From Lachnospiraceae bacterium (GTDB lineage Bacteria; Bacillota; Clostridia; Lachnospirales; Lachnospiraceae), in assembly GCA_017508825.1 (NCBI GenBank), contig JAFWRC010000299.1, forward strand, positions 1 to 34,931: DNA of 34,931 nt, written 5' to 3'. Made by a program: the position numbers and the translations under genes. The notes beneath the pieces were generated by a model. It made no database searches, was not told the origin of the DNA, and saw nothing but the letters and a program-made list of their open reading frames with translations. This document shows positions 23,631 to 32,103 of this stretch, in pieces. Numbering within the stretch: position 1 is the stretch's first letter; every line of letters begins with the position of its first letter.

Positions 23631-25373
23631 CTAAATCACGCCAAGCGGTATTCCGATCCGCACTGTCGTTCCGACATCTTTTTCCGTTTCCAGTTCAAAT
23701 TCCGCATGTCCCTTACTGAACAGATGCAGCCGCAGGTATGCATTCATCATTCCCACGTGTTTGTTCCCGTTCATATTCTCCACGCTGATATTGCGGATCC
23801 TCTCCCGGATCTCTTCGGCCTGTTCCTCATCGATACCGATACCGGTATCCTCGATCTCCAGCCGCAGCCACCCTGCTTCCTTGTATGCGTTTACAAAGAT
23901 CCAGCCGGGATTTGCCTTTCTCTCTACGCCGTGCACACACGCATTTTCCACGAAGGTCACGATCGTAAGTTTCGGTATCGTACACTGCCTGCAGTCCGCC
24001 GGAATGGAAAACTTATAATTCAGGCGGTCTCCGAATCGGTATTTCTGCAGAGTCAGATACGCGTCCACGAAGTCCATCTCTCTCTGCAGCGGGATCATAT
24101 CCTCGCCCCAGCTGACGTAGGTACGTTCCATCAGTGCAAGTTTTCCTACCATATCCGCCGTTTCGGTCTCGTTACGCACCAGGCTGTGCATACGGATGCT
24201 CTCCAGCGCATTAAAGAGAAAATGCGGATTGATCTGACTGTGCAGTGCCAAAAGTTCGGCTTTCTGCTTTGCAATATTGATCTCCTGCTCGCGCATCCTG
24301 CCTTTGTATACGGACTCGATCAGTTCATTGATCTGCAGTGCCATCTTGTTGTAACTCTGCATCAGACTGGTGATCTCATCGTCACCTTCGATACGTTCGA
24401 TGACATCCAGCTCTTCCGGTTCGATATTTTCGAATTTGCGCTGCAGTTTTTCGATACGGACGGTGATGGATTTTTCGATCAGCTGCATCATCAGGATGGG
24501 CAGCAGCACGTTCAGTACGATCAGACCGGTCAGCACACCGCTGTATTTCCCGAAATAATGCCAGAAATCCGTCTGTCTCGGTACTGCATAGATCCAGAAC
24601 TTATTTCCGTACAGATCCGTCTCCCGGGCATATGCCTTTTCCCGGTCAAACATGATCGGACTGTACCCCTCCTGCGCGCGGCTGTCTTCGCGGTTGGACA
24701 GAACCACCATATGGCCGTCACAGACATATACGTCAAAATCCAGATCCAGCGCCGCCAGTTCCCTGGCGAATCCGCTGTACCCCATTTCGATCATCAGCAT
24801 TTTTTCACAGCCCCGGACCGAAATACCATCCATTTTCTGCATCCACAGGATCTTGCGCCTCGGAGTACGATCCACCGCCGAAATGGTCCCGTAGTAAAAC
24901 GTCAGCATCTGCGTTTTCGGAGATTCCTGATACTTCTGATACCAGTCCATCTCCCTGGCTTTTGACAGTTCATAAAAACCGCCGCCGCTGATGATGGTAT
25001 CGTTATCCGCATAGATATACAGCCTTGCATCTTCGATACCCAGGTTCTGACCGAACAAAAGCTCTCTGCGCAGCTGAAAGTAGCGGTCATAGTATTTCAA
25101 CGGCGAAGGATATTTTTCATTCAGAAAATTCTCTACCACGCTGCTGCTGACGATATTGGCAGCAATCGTCGTCGGATAGAGAAGACGGCTCTGCAGGGTA
25201 TGCTCCACTTCGGACGTGGCTTTTTCCTGCAGGTTCCGTATGTTATCCCTGTTCGCTCTGGCAATACTGGAAATAATGATCCCATCCGTCAAAAACATGG
25301 GCAGAAGAACACCTACAAAAAACAGGAGATACAGCTTCTGTCTCAGTTTTAACCGGTTGAGATATGCCATCAT
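23631..25373 (-). CDS. Sensor histidine kinase, YesM-like
   Basis: A 580-residue membrane kinase. One span lies at about 14-34, an extracytoplasmic Cache-like sensor region at about 35-275, a second span at about 278-298, a HAMP-like segment and coiled region to about 370, then the His_kinase motif with His384 in Q-I-N-P-H-F-L-F-N and a C-terminal ATPase domain (V-E-N-A-C-V-H-G, D-T-G-I-G-I-D). YesM kinases sense sugars or occupied binding proteins outside the cell. The start has only a weak, distant ribosome site (GAGG about 13 bases upstream). It follows the terminator of the isomerase unit, so it probably has its own promoter, which was not clearly seen. Confidence 0.94.
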   Translation of the reverse strand: MMAYLNRLKLRQKLYLLFFVGVLLPMFLTDGIIISSIARANRDNIRNLQEKATSEVEHTLQSRLLYPTTIAANIVSSSVVENFLNEKYPSPLKYYDRYFQLRRELLFGQNLGIEDARLYIYADNDTIISGGGFYELSKAREMDWYQKYQESPKTQMLTFYYGTISAVDRTPRRKILWMQKMDGISVRGCEKMLMIEMGYSGFARELAALDLDFDVYVCDGHMVVLSNREDSRAQEGYSPIMFDREKAYARETDLYGNKFWIYAVPRQTDFWHYFGKYSGVLTGLIVLNVLLPILMMQLIEKSITVRIEKLQRKFENIEPEELDVIERIEGDDEITSLMQSYNKMALQINELIESVYKGRMREQEINIAKQKAELLALHSQINPHFLFNALESIRMHSLVRNETETADMVGKLALMERTYVSWGEDMIPLQREMDFVDAYLTLQKYRFGDRLNYKFSIPADCRQCTIPKLTIVTFVENACVHGVERKANPGWIFVNAYKEAGWLRLEIEDTGIGIDEEQAEEIRERIRNISVENMNGNKHVGMMNAYLRLHLFSKGHAEFELETEKDVGTTVRIGIPLGVI

Positions 25374-25406
25374 TTCTACAAACTACCTCTGGTATATGTT
25401 TTTCTG

Positions 25407-25445
25407 AAAAAACGGCTGCCGGCCCTATAATAGTTCCGACAGCCG
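25407..25445 (-). terminator. Terminator after the isomerase gene
   Basis: CGGCTGCCGG (25413-25422) pairs with CCGACAGCCG (25436-25445) with one mismatch. On the minus strand a run of six T follows. Confidence 0.8.
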
Positions 25446-25469
25446 CAATGTGTTTCAACTGCTTATTTC

Positions 25470-26960
25470 TTACTTAAACGGGTTCTCCGTCGGGTACGGC
25501 AGGCTCTTCGGCTGGTTGTAGTTGATATCCTCTACAGGAACGCCGAGATACTTGAATACCTCAAACAGTGCCTTGCCATAGTGACCGAATGCTACTGCAC
25601 CGTGGTGCGGGTAGTTCTTCTCGATCAGTACGTGACGATAGAAGCGGCCCATCTCGTTGATCGCGAATACTGCGATACCACCGAAGGAACGGGTAGCTAC
25701 CGGAAGGATCTCGCCTTCTGCTACGTATGCACGGATCAGACCGTCAGCGGTGCTCTGCAGACGATAGAATGTGATCTCGCCCGGAGCGATATCGCCTTCC
25801 AGAGTTCCGTTGGTAACCTCTACCGGAAGTGCTCTTGCCATGATCTTCTGGTTCTTCATCTCGCAGAATGCCATCTTCTTGGAGCAGGTATTGCCGCAGT
25901 GGAAGCCCATGAAGGTATCGCTGTGCTGATAATCGAACTTGCCCTTGATGGACTCGTTGTACATATCCTTCGGAACGGAGTTGTTGATATCCAGCAGGGT
26001 AACGATATCGTCGGATACACAGGTACCGATGAACTCGCTTAAGCAGCCGTAGATATCTACTTCACAGCTTACCGGGATACCACGACCGGTCAGACGGCTG
26101 TTTACGTAGCACGGAACGAAACCGAACTGCGTCTGGAATGCCGGCCAGCACTTGCCTGCGATTGCAACATATTTACGATAACCCTTGTGAGCCTCAATCC
26201 AGTCAAGCAGAGTCAGCTCATACTGAGCCAGCTTCGGCAGGATCTCGCTCTTCTTGTTGCCTGCGCCCAGCTCCTTCTCCATATCTGCAACTACGTCTGC
26301 GATACGCGGATCGCCTGCATGCTTGTTGAATGCTTCGAACAGATCCAGCTCGGAGTTCTCTTCGATCTCAACACCCAGGTTGTACAGCTGCTTGATCGGA
26401 GCGTTGCAAGCCAGGAAGTTCATCGGACGCGGACCAAAGGAGATGATCTTCAGGTCAGCCAGGCTGATCAGGGTACGAGCGATCGGCAGGAATGCGTTCA
26501 GCTCATCTGCCAGATCCTCAGCGTCACCTACCGGGTTCTCCGGGATATAAGCCTTTACGTTACGCAGCTTCAGGTTGTAGCTTGCGTTCAGCAGACCGCA
26601 GTATGCATCACCACGATCATCTAACAGGGAATCCTGTGTCTCTTCTGCAGCAGCCACGAAGATCTTCGGGCCGTCGAAGTGCTTAGCAAGCAGCGTCTCG
26701 GAGATTTCCGGACCGAAGTTGCCAAGGTATACGCACAGTGCGTTACAGCCTGCCTTCTTGATGTCCTCCAGAGCCTGAACCATGTGGATCTCGCTCTCTA
26801 CGATGCAGATCGGGCACTCATAGATATCAGCTGCGTCATACTTCTTAGCATAAGCTGCTACCAGTGCCTTTCTGCGGTTCACGGAGAGACTCTCCGGGAA
26901 GCAGTCACGGCTGACTGCAACGATACCAAGTTTTACTTTTGCGATGTTTTCCATTGCCAT
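25470..26960 (-). CDS. L-fucose/L-arabinose isomerase family protein
   Basis: A 496-residue cytoplasmic aldose-ketose isomerase of the FucI-like (COG2407-type) family. Probable metal ligands are Glu300 in S-C-E-V-D-I-Y-G, Asp324 in L-L-D-I-N-N-S and a His in the N-Y-P-H-H-G-A-V-A-F-G-H segment (452-453). Family members act on L-fucose, D-arabinose or related sugars; next to GH51, GH43 and a xylulokinase, a pentose is the likely substrate here (L-arabinose or D-xylose). ATG 26960 has AGGAAGG ten bases upstream; a longer frame to 27014 overlaps the upstream gene. Codon use looks highly optimised, suggesting strong expression. It forms an operon with the esterase-GH43 gene 34 bases upstream. Confidence 0.85.
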   Translation of the reverse strand: MAMENIAKVKLGIVAVSRDCFPESLSVNRRKALVAAYAKKYDAADIYECPICIVESEIHMVQALEDIKKAGCNALCVYLGNFGPEISETLLAKHFDGPKIFVAAAEETQDSLLDDRGDAYCGLLNASYNLKLRNVKAYIPENPVGDAEDLADELNAFLPIARTLISLADLKIISFGPRPMNFLACNAPIKQLYNLGVEIEENSELDLFEAFNKHAGDPRIADVVADMEKELGAGNKKSEILPKLAQYELTLLDWIEAHKGYRKYVAIAGKCWPAFQTQFGFVPCYVNSRLTGRGIPVSCEVDIYGCLSEFIGTCVSDDIVTLLDINNSVPKDMYNESIKGKFDYQHSDTFMGFHCGNTCSKKMAFCEMKNQKIMARALPVEVTNGTLEGDIAPGEITFYRLQSTADGLIRAYVAEGEILPVATRSFGGIAVFAINEMGRFYRHVLIEKNYPHHGAVAFGHYGKALFEVFKYLGVPVEDINYNQPKSLPYPTENPFK

Positions 26961-26994
26961 TGCGAAATTACCTTCCTTTCTTTTCTTTAAAATA

Positions 26995-29787
26995 TTATGA
27001 ATGTAAAAATTCAAAGCACTTTAATCCGCCTGTGCCGTCACCGCGGAAGGTGAGGTACAGATCCTGCACGCCGTCCGGTATGCTCAGTTTCGTCTCGCAT
27101 GATGTCCAGATGTTAGCGTTATCCGTCCGGATGGTGCCGAGCACCGGTCCGTCCCAAGTGGTGCGGATCTCAATTACGCCCCGCAGATAACCGATCATCT
27201 CGATACGAAGTCCCGTCACGCCCTTGCAGTCAAAACTGCGATAGCCCATCGTTGCTCCGTCACACAGATGCGAGATATAACTCTGTGCACCGAATCCATC
27301 CGCACGGTCCTGCACAATGCGGGGAGCTGCCTGATCTCCCACGTACAGATCATGCTTGTCCGTAAACAGATGGCATGCAATATACGCCGGGTACTCTCCC
27401 ACGTCTGAGAGAGGACCGCCATTGAGACCGCAGGAACTTAAGCGTACCTGCGGGATCTTCCCGTCTGCATCGAAGGTGATCTCCTCCGCGCATGCCTGGC
27501 GGGAATACCAGTTTGCGTTCGTGTGCCTATGATAGAAAATATACCATTTTCCGTTGACTTCTTCAATACTTCCGTGATTATTTGCACCGTAAGCCATGGG
27601 CAGATCTGCCGGCTTGCCGTCGGCAATTCCCTTGTCACAGTTGCTGATGATCACACCGCCATAGGTATACGGCCCCTCCGGGCTGTCTGACACAGCATAG
27701 CACAGTTCGTGCATCACTTCGGAAGAATAAATGAAGTAGTACTTACCGTTTCTCTTGCGGATCGAAGGCGCCTCAAAGAACGCGTGTCCTTCAAAGGCTG
27801 TTCCTTCGGAATAACACTTGCCCGGTGCCACAAACTCCGGCGCTTTTTTTATGGTGAGCATATCGCTCTCCAATACCGTCAGCATTGCGCCGTGTCTGGA
27901 TTTATCCGTCTGTCCGCAGAAACCGGTGAAGAGATACACCTGCCCGTTTTCGAACAATACGCCCGGATCAAACTGCGGTTCGTCGCTTTCTTTATCACCC
28001 AAAAGCGTTCCGTCAGGATATTTTACATTGCCCAGATACTCAAACTTACCGGCCGGAGTATCGCATACTGCCACGGAAACCACACTTACCTTATCGAGAA
28101 CATAGTACAGATAATAACGGCCGTCCGGCCCCTGTGCTATATCCGGCGCATACAGACACATATGTCCGTCTGCGTTGAGCGGATCCTGGGTCTTGCGATA
28201 GATCACGCCTTCATAACGCCAGTCTTTCAGGTTATACACCGGCGCCGACCAGCAGATATAGTCGTTTAAGCAGAAGGTCTCACCGTTAAAGCGGTCATGG
28301 GAACCGTACACATAAACCCTGTCGCCGAATACATGCGGCTCGCCATCGGGAACATACTCCCAGTTCGGCATGTACGGATTGTACACCTGTTTCGGGCGTA
28401 CGATCTCTTTTCCGGGAACACAGCCTTCGCTTATGAAATTCATTTCATTACGATCTTCCGGAGTATATGTCTTCCACTCCGGCATTGCGGATCCGTCTGC
28501 ATCAATGCCGTTCGGATCCCCGTTCTTTACAAAGTTGGCAACATAGTTTGCCATCTGTCTTGCCAGATCATAATGCCGTCCCTGCAGCGGGCGCCAGCAT
28601 TTCATCAGTGTTTCAAAGAAGAACCACAGATCCACCGAATGAAAGCATCCCGGATGATCATCCCCCGGCATATCCGGCCCGAAACGATAATAGAACAGTT
28701 TGCGGGAAGGATCTTTCTTCAGTGCATCGTTAAAGGTGTTCTTTACAGCTCTCTCAACGGTATTCACGCCCCACATGATAAACTCATCGGTGGTATTTCC
28801 GCTGATAATGGGTCCGTCGATGCAATCGCCGTTGATAAAGCGTTCCACCGGATCCGCCACACAGAACTTACCGTCCTGAATACCTACAAACATACCGCGT
28901 TCGTCGCGGAACTTCGCATATTTATCACGGATCACGATCGGATCCAGCGCGCGCGCCTCTTCCAGGCTCTTTACCCCCAGATATTCAAAGAAGTCCGCGC
29001 CTTTCTTTTCTGCTTTATCCAGCGTAGCAGGGAAAAAGATATCAATATCCGGCGCTCCCGGCAGGATGCTCGCCTTTTCTACTTCCTCTTTGGTAAAACG
29101 GATGATACCGCTGTAGATCAGAGCGCCCTTGATCAGTCCGAAGTTTTCCCTGCAGGTGATCTGGTTCATCACGCTGGCACCGCCGGCTGACTGTCCCGCG
29201 ATCGTGATACGATCCGGATCACCTCCAAATGCAGCGATGTTTCTTGCCACCCAGCGCAGTCCTGCCTGCTGGTCCAAAAAGCCGAAATTACCCGGCGCTT
29301 CCGGTGCCTCCGCCGTGATCTCGGGATGTGACAAAAAGCCGAGTGCTCCCAGACGGTAATTGACACTTACCACAATGATGCCGCGGGAAGCCAGACGCTC
29401 GCCGTCAAACTCCATCTCTGCGGTATAGCCCCACTGGAATCCGCCGCCGAAATACCAGATCAGTACCGGCAGTTTTTCATCCGTTTTCTTTGCCGGTGTC
29501 CAGACATTCAGATACAGACAGTCTTCCCCCATCGGTATGTCCGGATCCACATGCCATTCTTTGCAATAGACATCCGTTCCCAGCCCCGGTGTATCCTGTA
29601 CCGAGATCGGTCCGAACTCAAAAGCCTCACGGATGCCGTCCCAGTTCTCACAGGGCTGCGGTGCACGCCAGCGGTTCTTTCCTACCGGCGGCGCAGCAAA
29701 AGGGATCCCCTTAAATACCGTGATCCGCGGGTCATTGCCCGGCAGACCTCTTACTTTACCATTCTCTGTTTGTGCGATCCTTAACAT
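26995..29787 (-). CDS. Carboxylesterase type B - GH43 fusion enzyme
   Basis: A single unbroken 930-residue frame with two catalytic parts. Residues 1 to about 465 are a type-B carboxylesterase: G-E-D-C-L-Y-L-N-V-W at 87-96, the oxyanion segment Y-F-G-G-G-F, nucleophile Ser200 in G-Q-S-A-G-G, a likely acid at Glu335 and His383 in G-C-F-H-S-V-D. From about 468 a GH43-type five-bladed propeller begins (N-P-Y-M-P-N-W-E-Y), with Asp481 in P-D-G-E-P-H-V-F, Asp549 in L-Y-A-P-D and Glu672 in F-F-E-A-P as probable base, modulator and acid. The last ~130 residues resemble a CBM6-like beta-sandwich. There is no signal peptide, so it probably de-esterifies and cleaves imported arabino/xylo-oligosaccharides. 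GGGGGA precedes ATG 29787. Confidence 0.92.
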   Translation of the reverse strand: MLRIAQTENGKVRGLPGNDPRITVFKGIPFAAPPVGKNRWRAPQPCENWDGIREAFEFGPISVQDTPGLGTDVYCKEWHVDPDIPMGEDCLYLNVWTPAKKTDEKLPVLIWYFGGGFQWGYTAEMEFDGERLASRGIIVVSVNYRLGALGFLSHPEITAEAPEAPGNFGFLDQQAGLRWVARNIAAFGGDPDRITIAGQSAGGASVMNQITCRENFGLIKGALIYSGIIRFTKEEVEKASILPGAPDIDIFFPATLDKAEKKGADFFEYLGVKSLEEARALDPIVIRDKYAKFRDERGMFVGIQDGKFCVADPVERFINGDCIDGPIISGNTTDEFIMWGVNTVERAVKNTFNDALKKDPSRKLFYYRFGPDMPGDDHPGCFHSVDLWFFFETLMKCWRPLQGRHYDLARQMANYVANFVKNGDPNGIDADGSAMPEWKTYTPEDRNEMNFISEGCVPGKEIVRPKQVYNPYMPNWEYVPDGEPHVFGDRVYVYGSHDRFNGETFCLNDYICWSAPVYNLKDWRYEGVIYRKTQDPLNADGHMCLYAPDIAQGPDGRYYLYYVLDKVSVVSVAVCDTPAGKFEYLGNVKYPDGTLLGDKESDEPQFDPGVLFENGQVYLFTGFCGQTDKSRHGAMLTVLESDMLTIKKAPEFVAPGKCYSEGTAFEGHAFFEAPSIRKRNGKYYFIYSSEVMHELCYAVSDSPEGPYTYGGVIISNCDKGIADGKPADLPMAYGANNHGSIEEVNGKWYIFYHRHTNANWYSRQACAEEITFDADGKIPQVRLSSCGLNGGPLSDVGEYPAYIACHLFTDKHDLYVGDQAAPRIVQDRADGFGAQSYISHLCDGATMGYRSFDCKGVTGLRIEMIGYLRGVIEIRTTWDGPVLGTIRTDNANIWTSCETKLSIPDGVQDLYLTFRGDGTGGLKCFEFLHS

Positions 29788-29805
29788 GTTTCCCCCAAAA
29801 TTCTC

Positions 29806-29854
29806 GTATAACGGTTCTTAAATACCCGGTCCGGATATTTTGCGGCCGTTATAC
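29806..29854. repeat. Inverted repeat upstream of the esterase-GH43 gene
   Basis: GTATAACGG (29806-29814) and CCGTTATAC (29846-29854) are perfect inverted copies separated by 31 bases, just upstream of the gene's ribosome site. They could be paired operator half-sites for a local regulator or a weak RNA hairpin; no promoter boxes were clear. Confidence 0.5.
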
Positions 29855-29883
29855 CAATTTCCTGTCTCATTCTCAAAATAAGG

Positions 29884-29933
29884 TAAAAAAACGTCCCACC
29901 CCGGTCGGGATACTCTCCCACCCGGGTGAGACG
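29884..29933 (-). terminator. Terminator after the xylulokinase gene
   Basis: CGTCCCACCCCGG (29892-29904) pairs with CCCGGGTGAGACG (29921-29933), with one wobble and one mismatch, followed on the minus strand by a run of seven T. Confidence 0.8.
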
Positions 29934-29944
29934 ATCGTGTTTTC

Positions 29945-31414
29945 TTACAGCTGCGGATAGATCGGCTTCAGTGCCGGATAGATCTTCTTAAAGGACTGGT
30001 ATCTCTCTTCGTAACACTCTGCCAGTTCCTTCTCCGGTTCTACGGTACCGATCACCTTTACGATCTTGGATGCCGCTTCTTCTACGGATGCAAAATGTCC
30101 GCAGCCGACTGCTGCCAGCATAGCGCCGCCCAGTGCCGGACCTTCCTCGCTCTCAATAGAGTCTACGGAGATATTGAATACGTTCGCCATGATCTTTCTC
30201 CACAGCGGGCTCTTAGCGCCGCCGCCGCAGATCTTGGTGCGCAGGATCACGATGCCGGATGCCTTTGCTACTTCAAAGGAATCACGCAGACCGAATGCCA
30301 CACCTTCATAAACCGCCTGCAGCATATCTGCACGGCTGGTATCCATACTCATACCTACAAATGCGCCTCTTGCCTGCGGATCGTTGTGCGGAGAACGCTC
30401 GCCCATCAGATACGGCAGGAAGTATACATGATTGTTACCCAGTTCCTTGATCTCAGCCTGTGCAGCCGCAAAATCCTTATCTCTCTGGATATCACCCATC
30501 CACCACTGGTTGCAGGATGCAGCGGAAAGCATGCAGCCCATCAGGTGATACTTGCCGTTTGCGTGTGCAAAGGAATGCAGTGCATTCTGCGGATCCACGG
30601 AATACTTATTGGAAGAAATAAAGATCGTTCCGCTGGTACCCAGGGAAATGTTGCAGTCGCCATCGCCTACCGTACCGGTACCGATCGCTGCTGCTGCATT
30701 GTCGCCGGCGCCTGCAATGACCTTTACATCTGCGGACAGGCCAAGTTCTGCTGCTACATCGTTCTTCAGCGTACCGATCACTTCATAGCTCTCAAAGATC
30801 TGCGCCAGCCATTCCTTCTTCACGCTACAAATCTCACACATCTTCTCAGACCACTTACGGTTCTTTACATCAAACAGGAGCATACCGGAAGCATCGGATA
30901 CATCCGTTGCATGCACACCGCTCAGACGATATGCCAGATAATCCTTCGGCAGCATGATCTTTGCGATCTTTGCGAAGTTTTCCGGTTCATTTTCCTTCAT
31001 CCACAGCACCTTCGGTGCGGTAAATCCGGCAAATGCGATATTACCGGTCTCATCAGACAGCACATTGCGGCCGATGGTACCGTTTAAGTACTCGCACTCT
31101 TTCATGGTACGACCGTCATTCCACAGGATCGCCGGACGAACCACCTGATCCTGTGCATCCAGGCATACCAGACCATGCATCTGACCGCCGAAGCTGATGC
31201 CCTTTACCTTATCTTCATTGCCTGCAGTCAGCTCCTTCAGACCTGCTACCGACTGTGCATACCAGTCTTCCGGATTCTGCTCGGCCCAGCCGGGCTTCGG
31301 GAAACTGATGGGATATTCCTTTGAAACCGTGCGAATAATGTGACCGTTCTCATCCATAAGAATGAGTTTTACTGACGAGGTACCAAGATCGATACCGACA
31401 AAACCTGCTTCCAT
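29945..31414 (-). CDS. xylB: Xylulokinase, FGGY family
   Basis: A 489-residue cytoplasmic sugar kinase that phosphorylates D-xylulose to xylulose-5-phosphate for the pentose phosphate pathway. Motifs: N-terminal G-I-D-L-G-T-S-S-V-K, the xylulokinase-type substrate loop G-Q-M-H-G-L-V (77-83), W-N-D-G-R-T near 98-103, catalytic Asp238 in G-A-G-D-N-A-A, and S-L-G-T-S-G-T. The G-Q-M-H-G motif favours xylulokinase over ribulokinase. ATG 31414 has AGGAGG seven bases upstream. It is transcribed alone, with its own terminator and a cre-like site 54 bases upstream of the start, consistent with glucose repression. Confidence 0.93.
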   Translation of the reverse strand: MEAGFVGIDLGTSSVKLILMDENGHIIRTVSKEYPISFPKPGWAEQNPEDWYAQSVAGLKELTAGNEDKVKGISFGGQMHGLVCLDAQDQVVRPAILWNDGRTMKECEYLNGTIGRNVLSDETGNIAFAGFTAPKVLWMKENEPENFAKIAKIMLPKDYLAYRLSGVHATDVSDASGMLLFDVKNRKWSEKMCEICSVKKEWLAQIFESYEVIGTLKNDVAAELGLSADVKVIAGAGDNAAAAIGTGTVGDGDCNISLGTSGTIFISSNKYSVDPQNALHSFAHANGKYHLMGCMLSAASCNQWWMGDIQRDKDFAAAQAEIKELGNNHVYFLPYLMGERSPHNDPQARGAFVGMSMDTSRADMLQAVYEGVAFGLRDSFEVAKASGIVILRTKICGGGAKSPLWRKIMANVFNISVDSIESEEGPALGGAMLAAVGCGHFASVEEAASKIVKVIGTVEPEKELAECYEERYQSFKKIYPALKPIYPQL

Positions 31415-31467
31415 GATAGATCCTCCTGCTATTTTTATAGATAAAAACAATTAGATTGATTTTAACA

Positions 31468-31483
31468 TGGAAAGCGTTTTCCA
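31468..31483. promoter_or_regulatory. cre-like operator upstream of xylB
   Basis: TGGAAAGCGTTTTCCA is a near-perfect palindrome with a central CG, matching the CcpA/LacI-family operator pattern. A TAAAAT (31460-31465, minus strand) lies just downstream, so the site would fall between or over the promoter boxes and block xylB expression. Confidence 0.75.
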
Positions 31484-31780
31484 ACACCCCATAAAAATAT
31501 ACAAGAATACCCGAATTTTTTTGGATGAAGACACCAAGAAGACAATTTCTGCTTATGCTCCGCGTCGCAGAAACCGTCTTCCTGATCTTTTGCTTGATTT
31601 GTGCAGCAGTAGAACGGACAAAAAGACATAACAAATATACCGGAACGGTAGCCCATTGATAATTCTTCCGAAAAAACAGACAGCCATCCTACCACATATT
31701 ACAAATTCTTTGTGAAAACGATAACGGCAGCTGACCGTTACCGGCTTCGGGTGATTTCCGAAACCAACCTGTATGATAAA

Positions 31781-31794
31781 TGAAAACGCTTTCC
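31781..31794. promoter_or_regulatory. Second cre-like site in the xylB upstream region
   Basis: TGAAAACGCTTTCC differs from the cre consensus only at the last base. It shares a 13-base core (GGAAAGCGTTTTC) with the site at 31468, in the opposite orientation, about 310 bases away. The surrounding gap 31415-32103 also has an imperfect 14-base hairpin (31539-31580), the 31-bp repeats and a terminator, and no convincing gene. Confidence 0.55.
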
Positions 31795-31918
31795 CTGTCA
31801 ACCGCTAGATATAGCTGATTTTTCAGATGTTTTTCTACATTTGGCGCCTGTTTTTGTTATGTGAACTATATTTGCTCACCCCCTGCTCACACAAACCGCC
31901 ATGGCGTGCTAACTATGA

Positions 31919-32033
31919 GCCACAGGGACGGTTCTCCGGCTCATTTTGGGCCACAGGGACGGTTCTGTGGCTCATTTCGGGCCACAGGGACGGTTCTGTG
32001 GCTCATTTCAGACCAGAGAACCGTCCCTGTGGC
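31919..32033. repeat. 31-bp tandem repeat with inverted copy (REP-like element)
   Basis: GCCACAGGGACGGTTCT starts at 31919, 31950 and 31981, exactly 31 bases apart, with similar GGCTCATTT sequence between copies. The reverse complement lies at 32017-32033, so the third copy and the inverted copy form a perfect 17-bp hairpin with a 19-base loop. Similar GGGACGGTTCT palindromes recur as dispersed intergenic repeats in Clostridia, as far as I recall. No transposase is adjacent. Confidence 0.85.
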
Positions 32034-32040
32034 AGAACAG

Positions 32041-32075
32041 AAAAAACCTGCAACCGTACGCAACGGTTGCAGGTT
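32041..32075 (-). terminator. Terminator of the ior-paaK-ACT operon
   Basis: AACCTGCAACCGT (32045-32057) pairs perfectly with ACGGTTGCAGGTT (32063-32075) over 13 bp around a 5-base loop. A T-run follows on the minus strand. Confidence 0.88.
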
Positions 32076-32103
32076 CTGCTAAACTTTTTGCTGTTCCAAA
32101 TAA

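Noticed and set aside
23706..24965. 419-residue open frame on the plus strand
   Set aside because: Antisense to the YesM-like kinase, His/Gln/Asp-rich composition typical of a shadow frame.
31487..31801. Short minus-strand open frames of 77-94 codons upstream of xylB
   Set aside because: Mutually overlapping, no ribosome sites, and composition typical of non-coding A/T-rich spacer.
31919..32033. CRISPR array
   Set aside because: Only three direct copies, gaps of 14 bases that resemble each other, and a fourth copy inverted; no cas genes.
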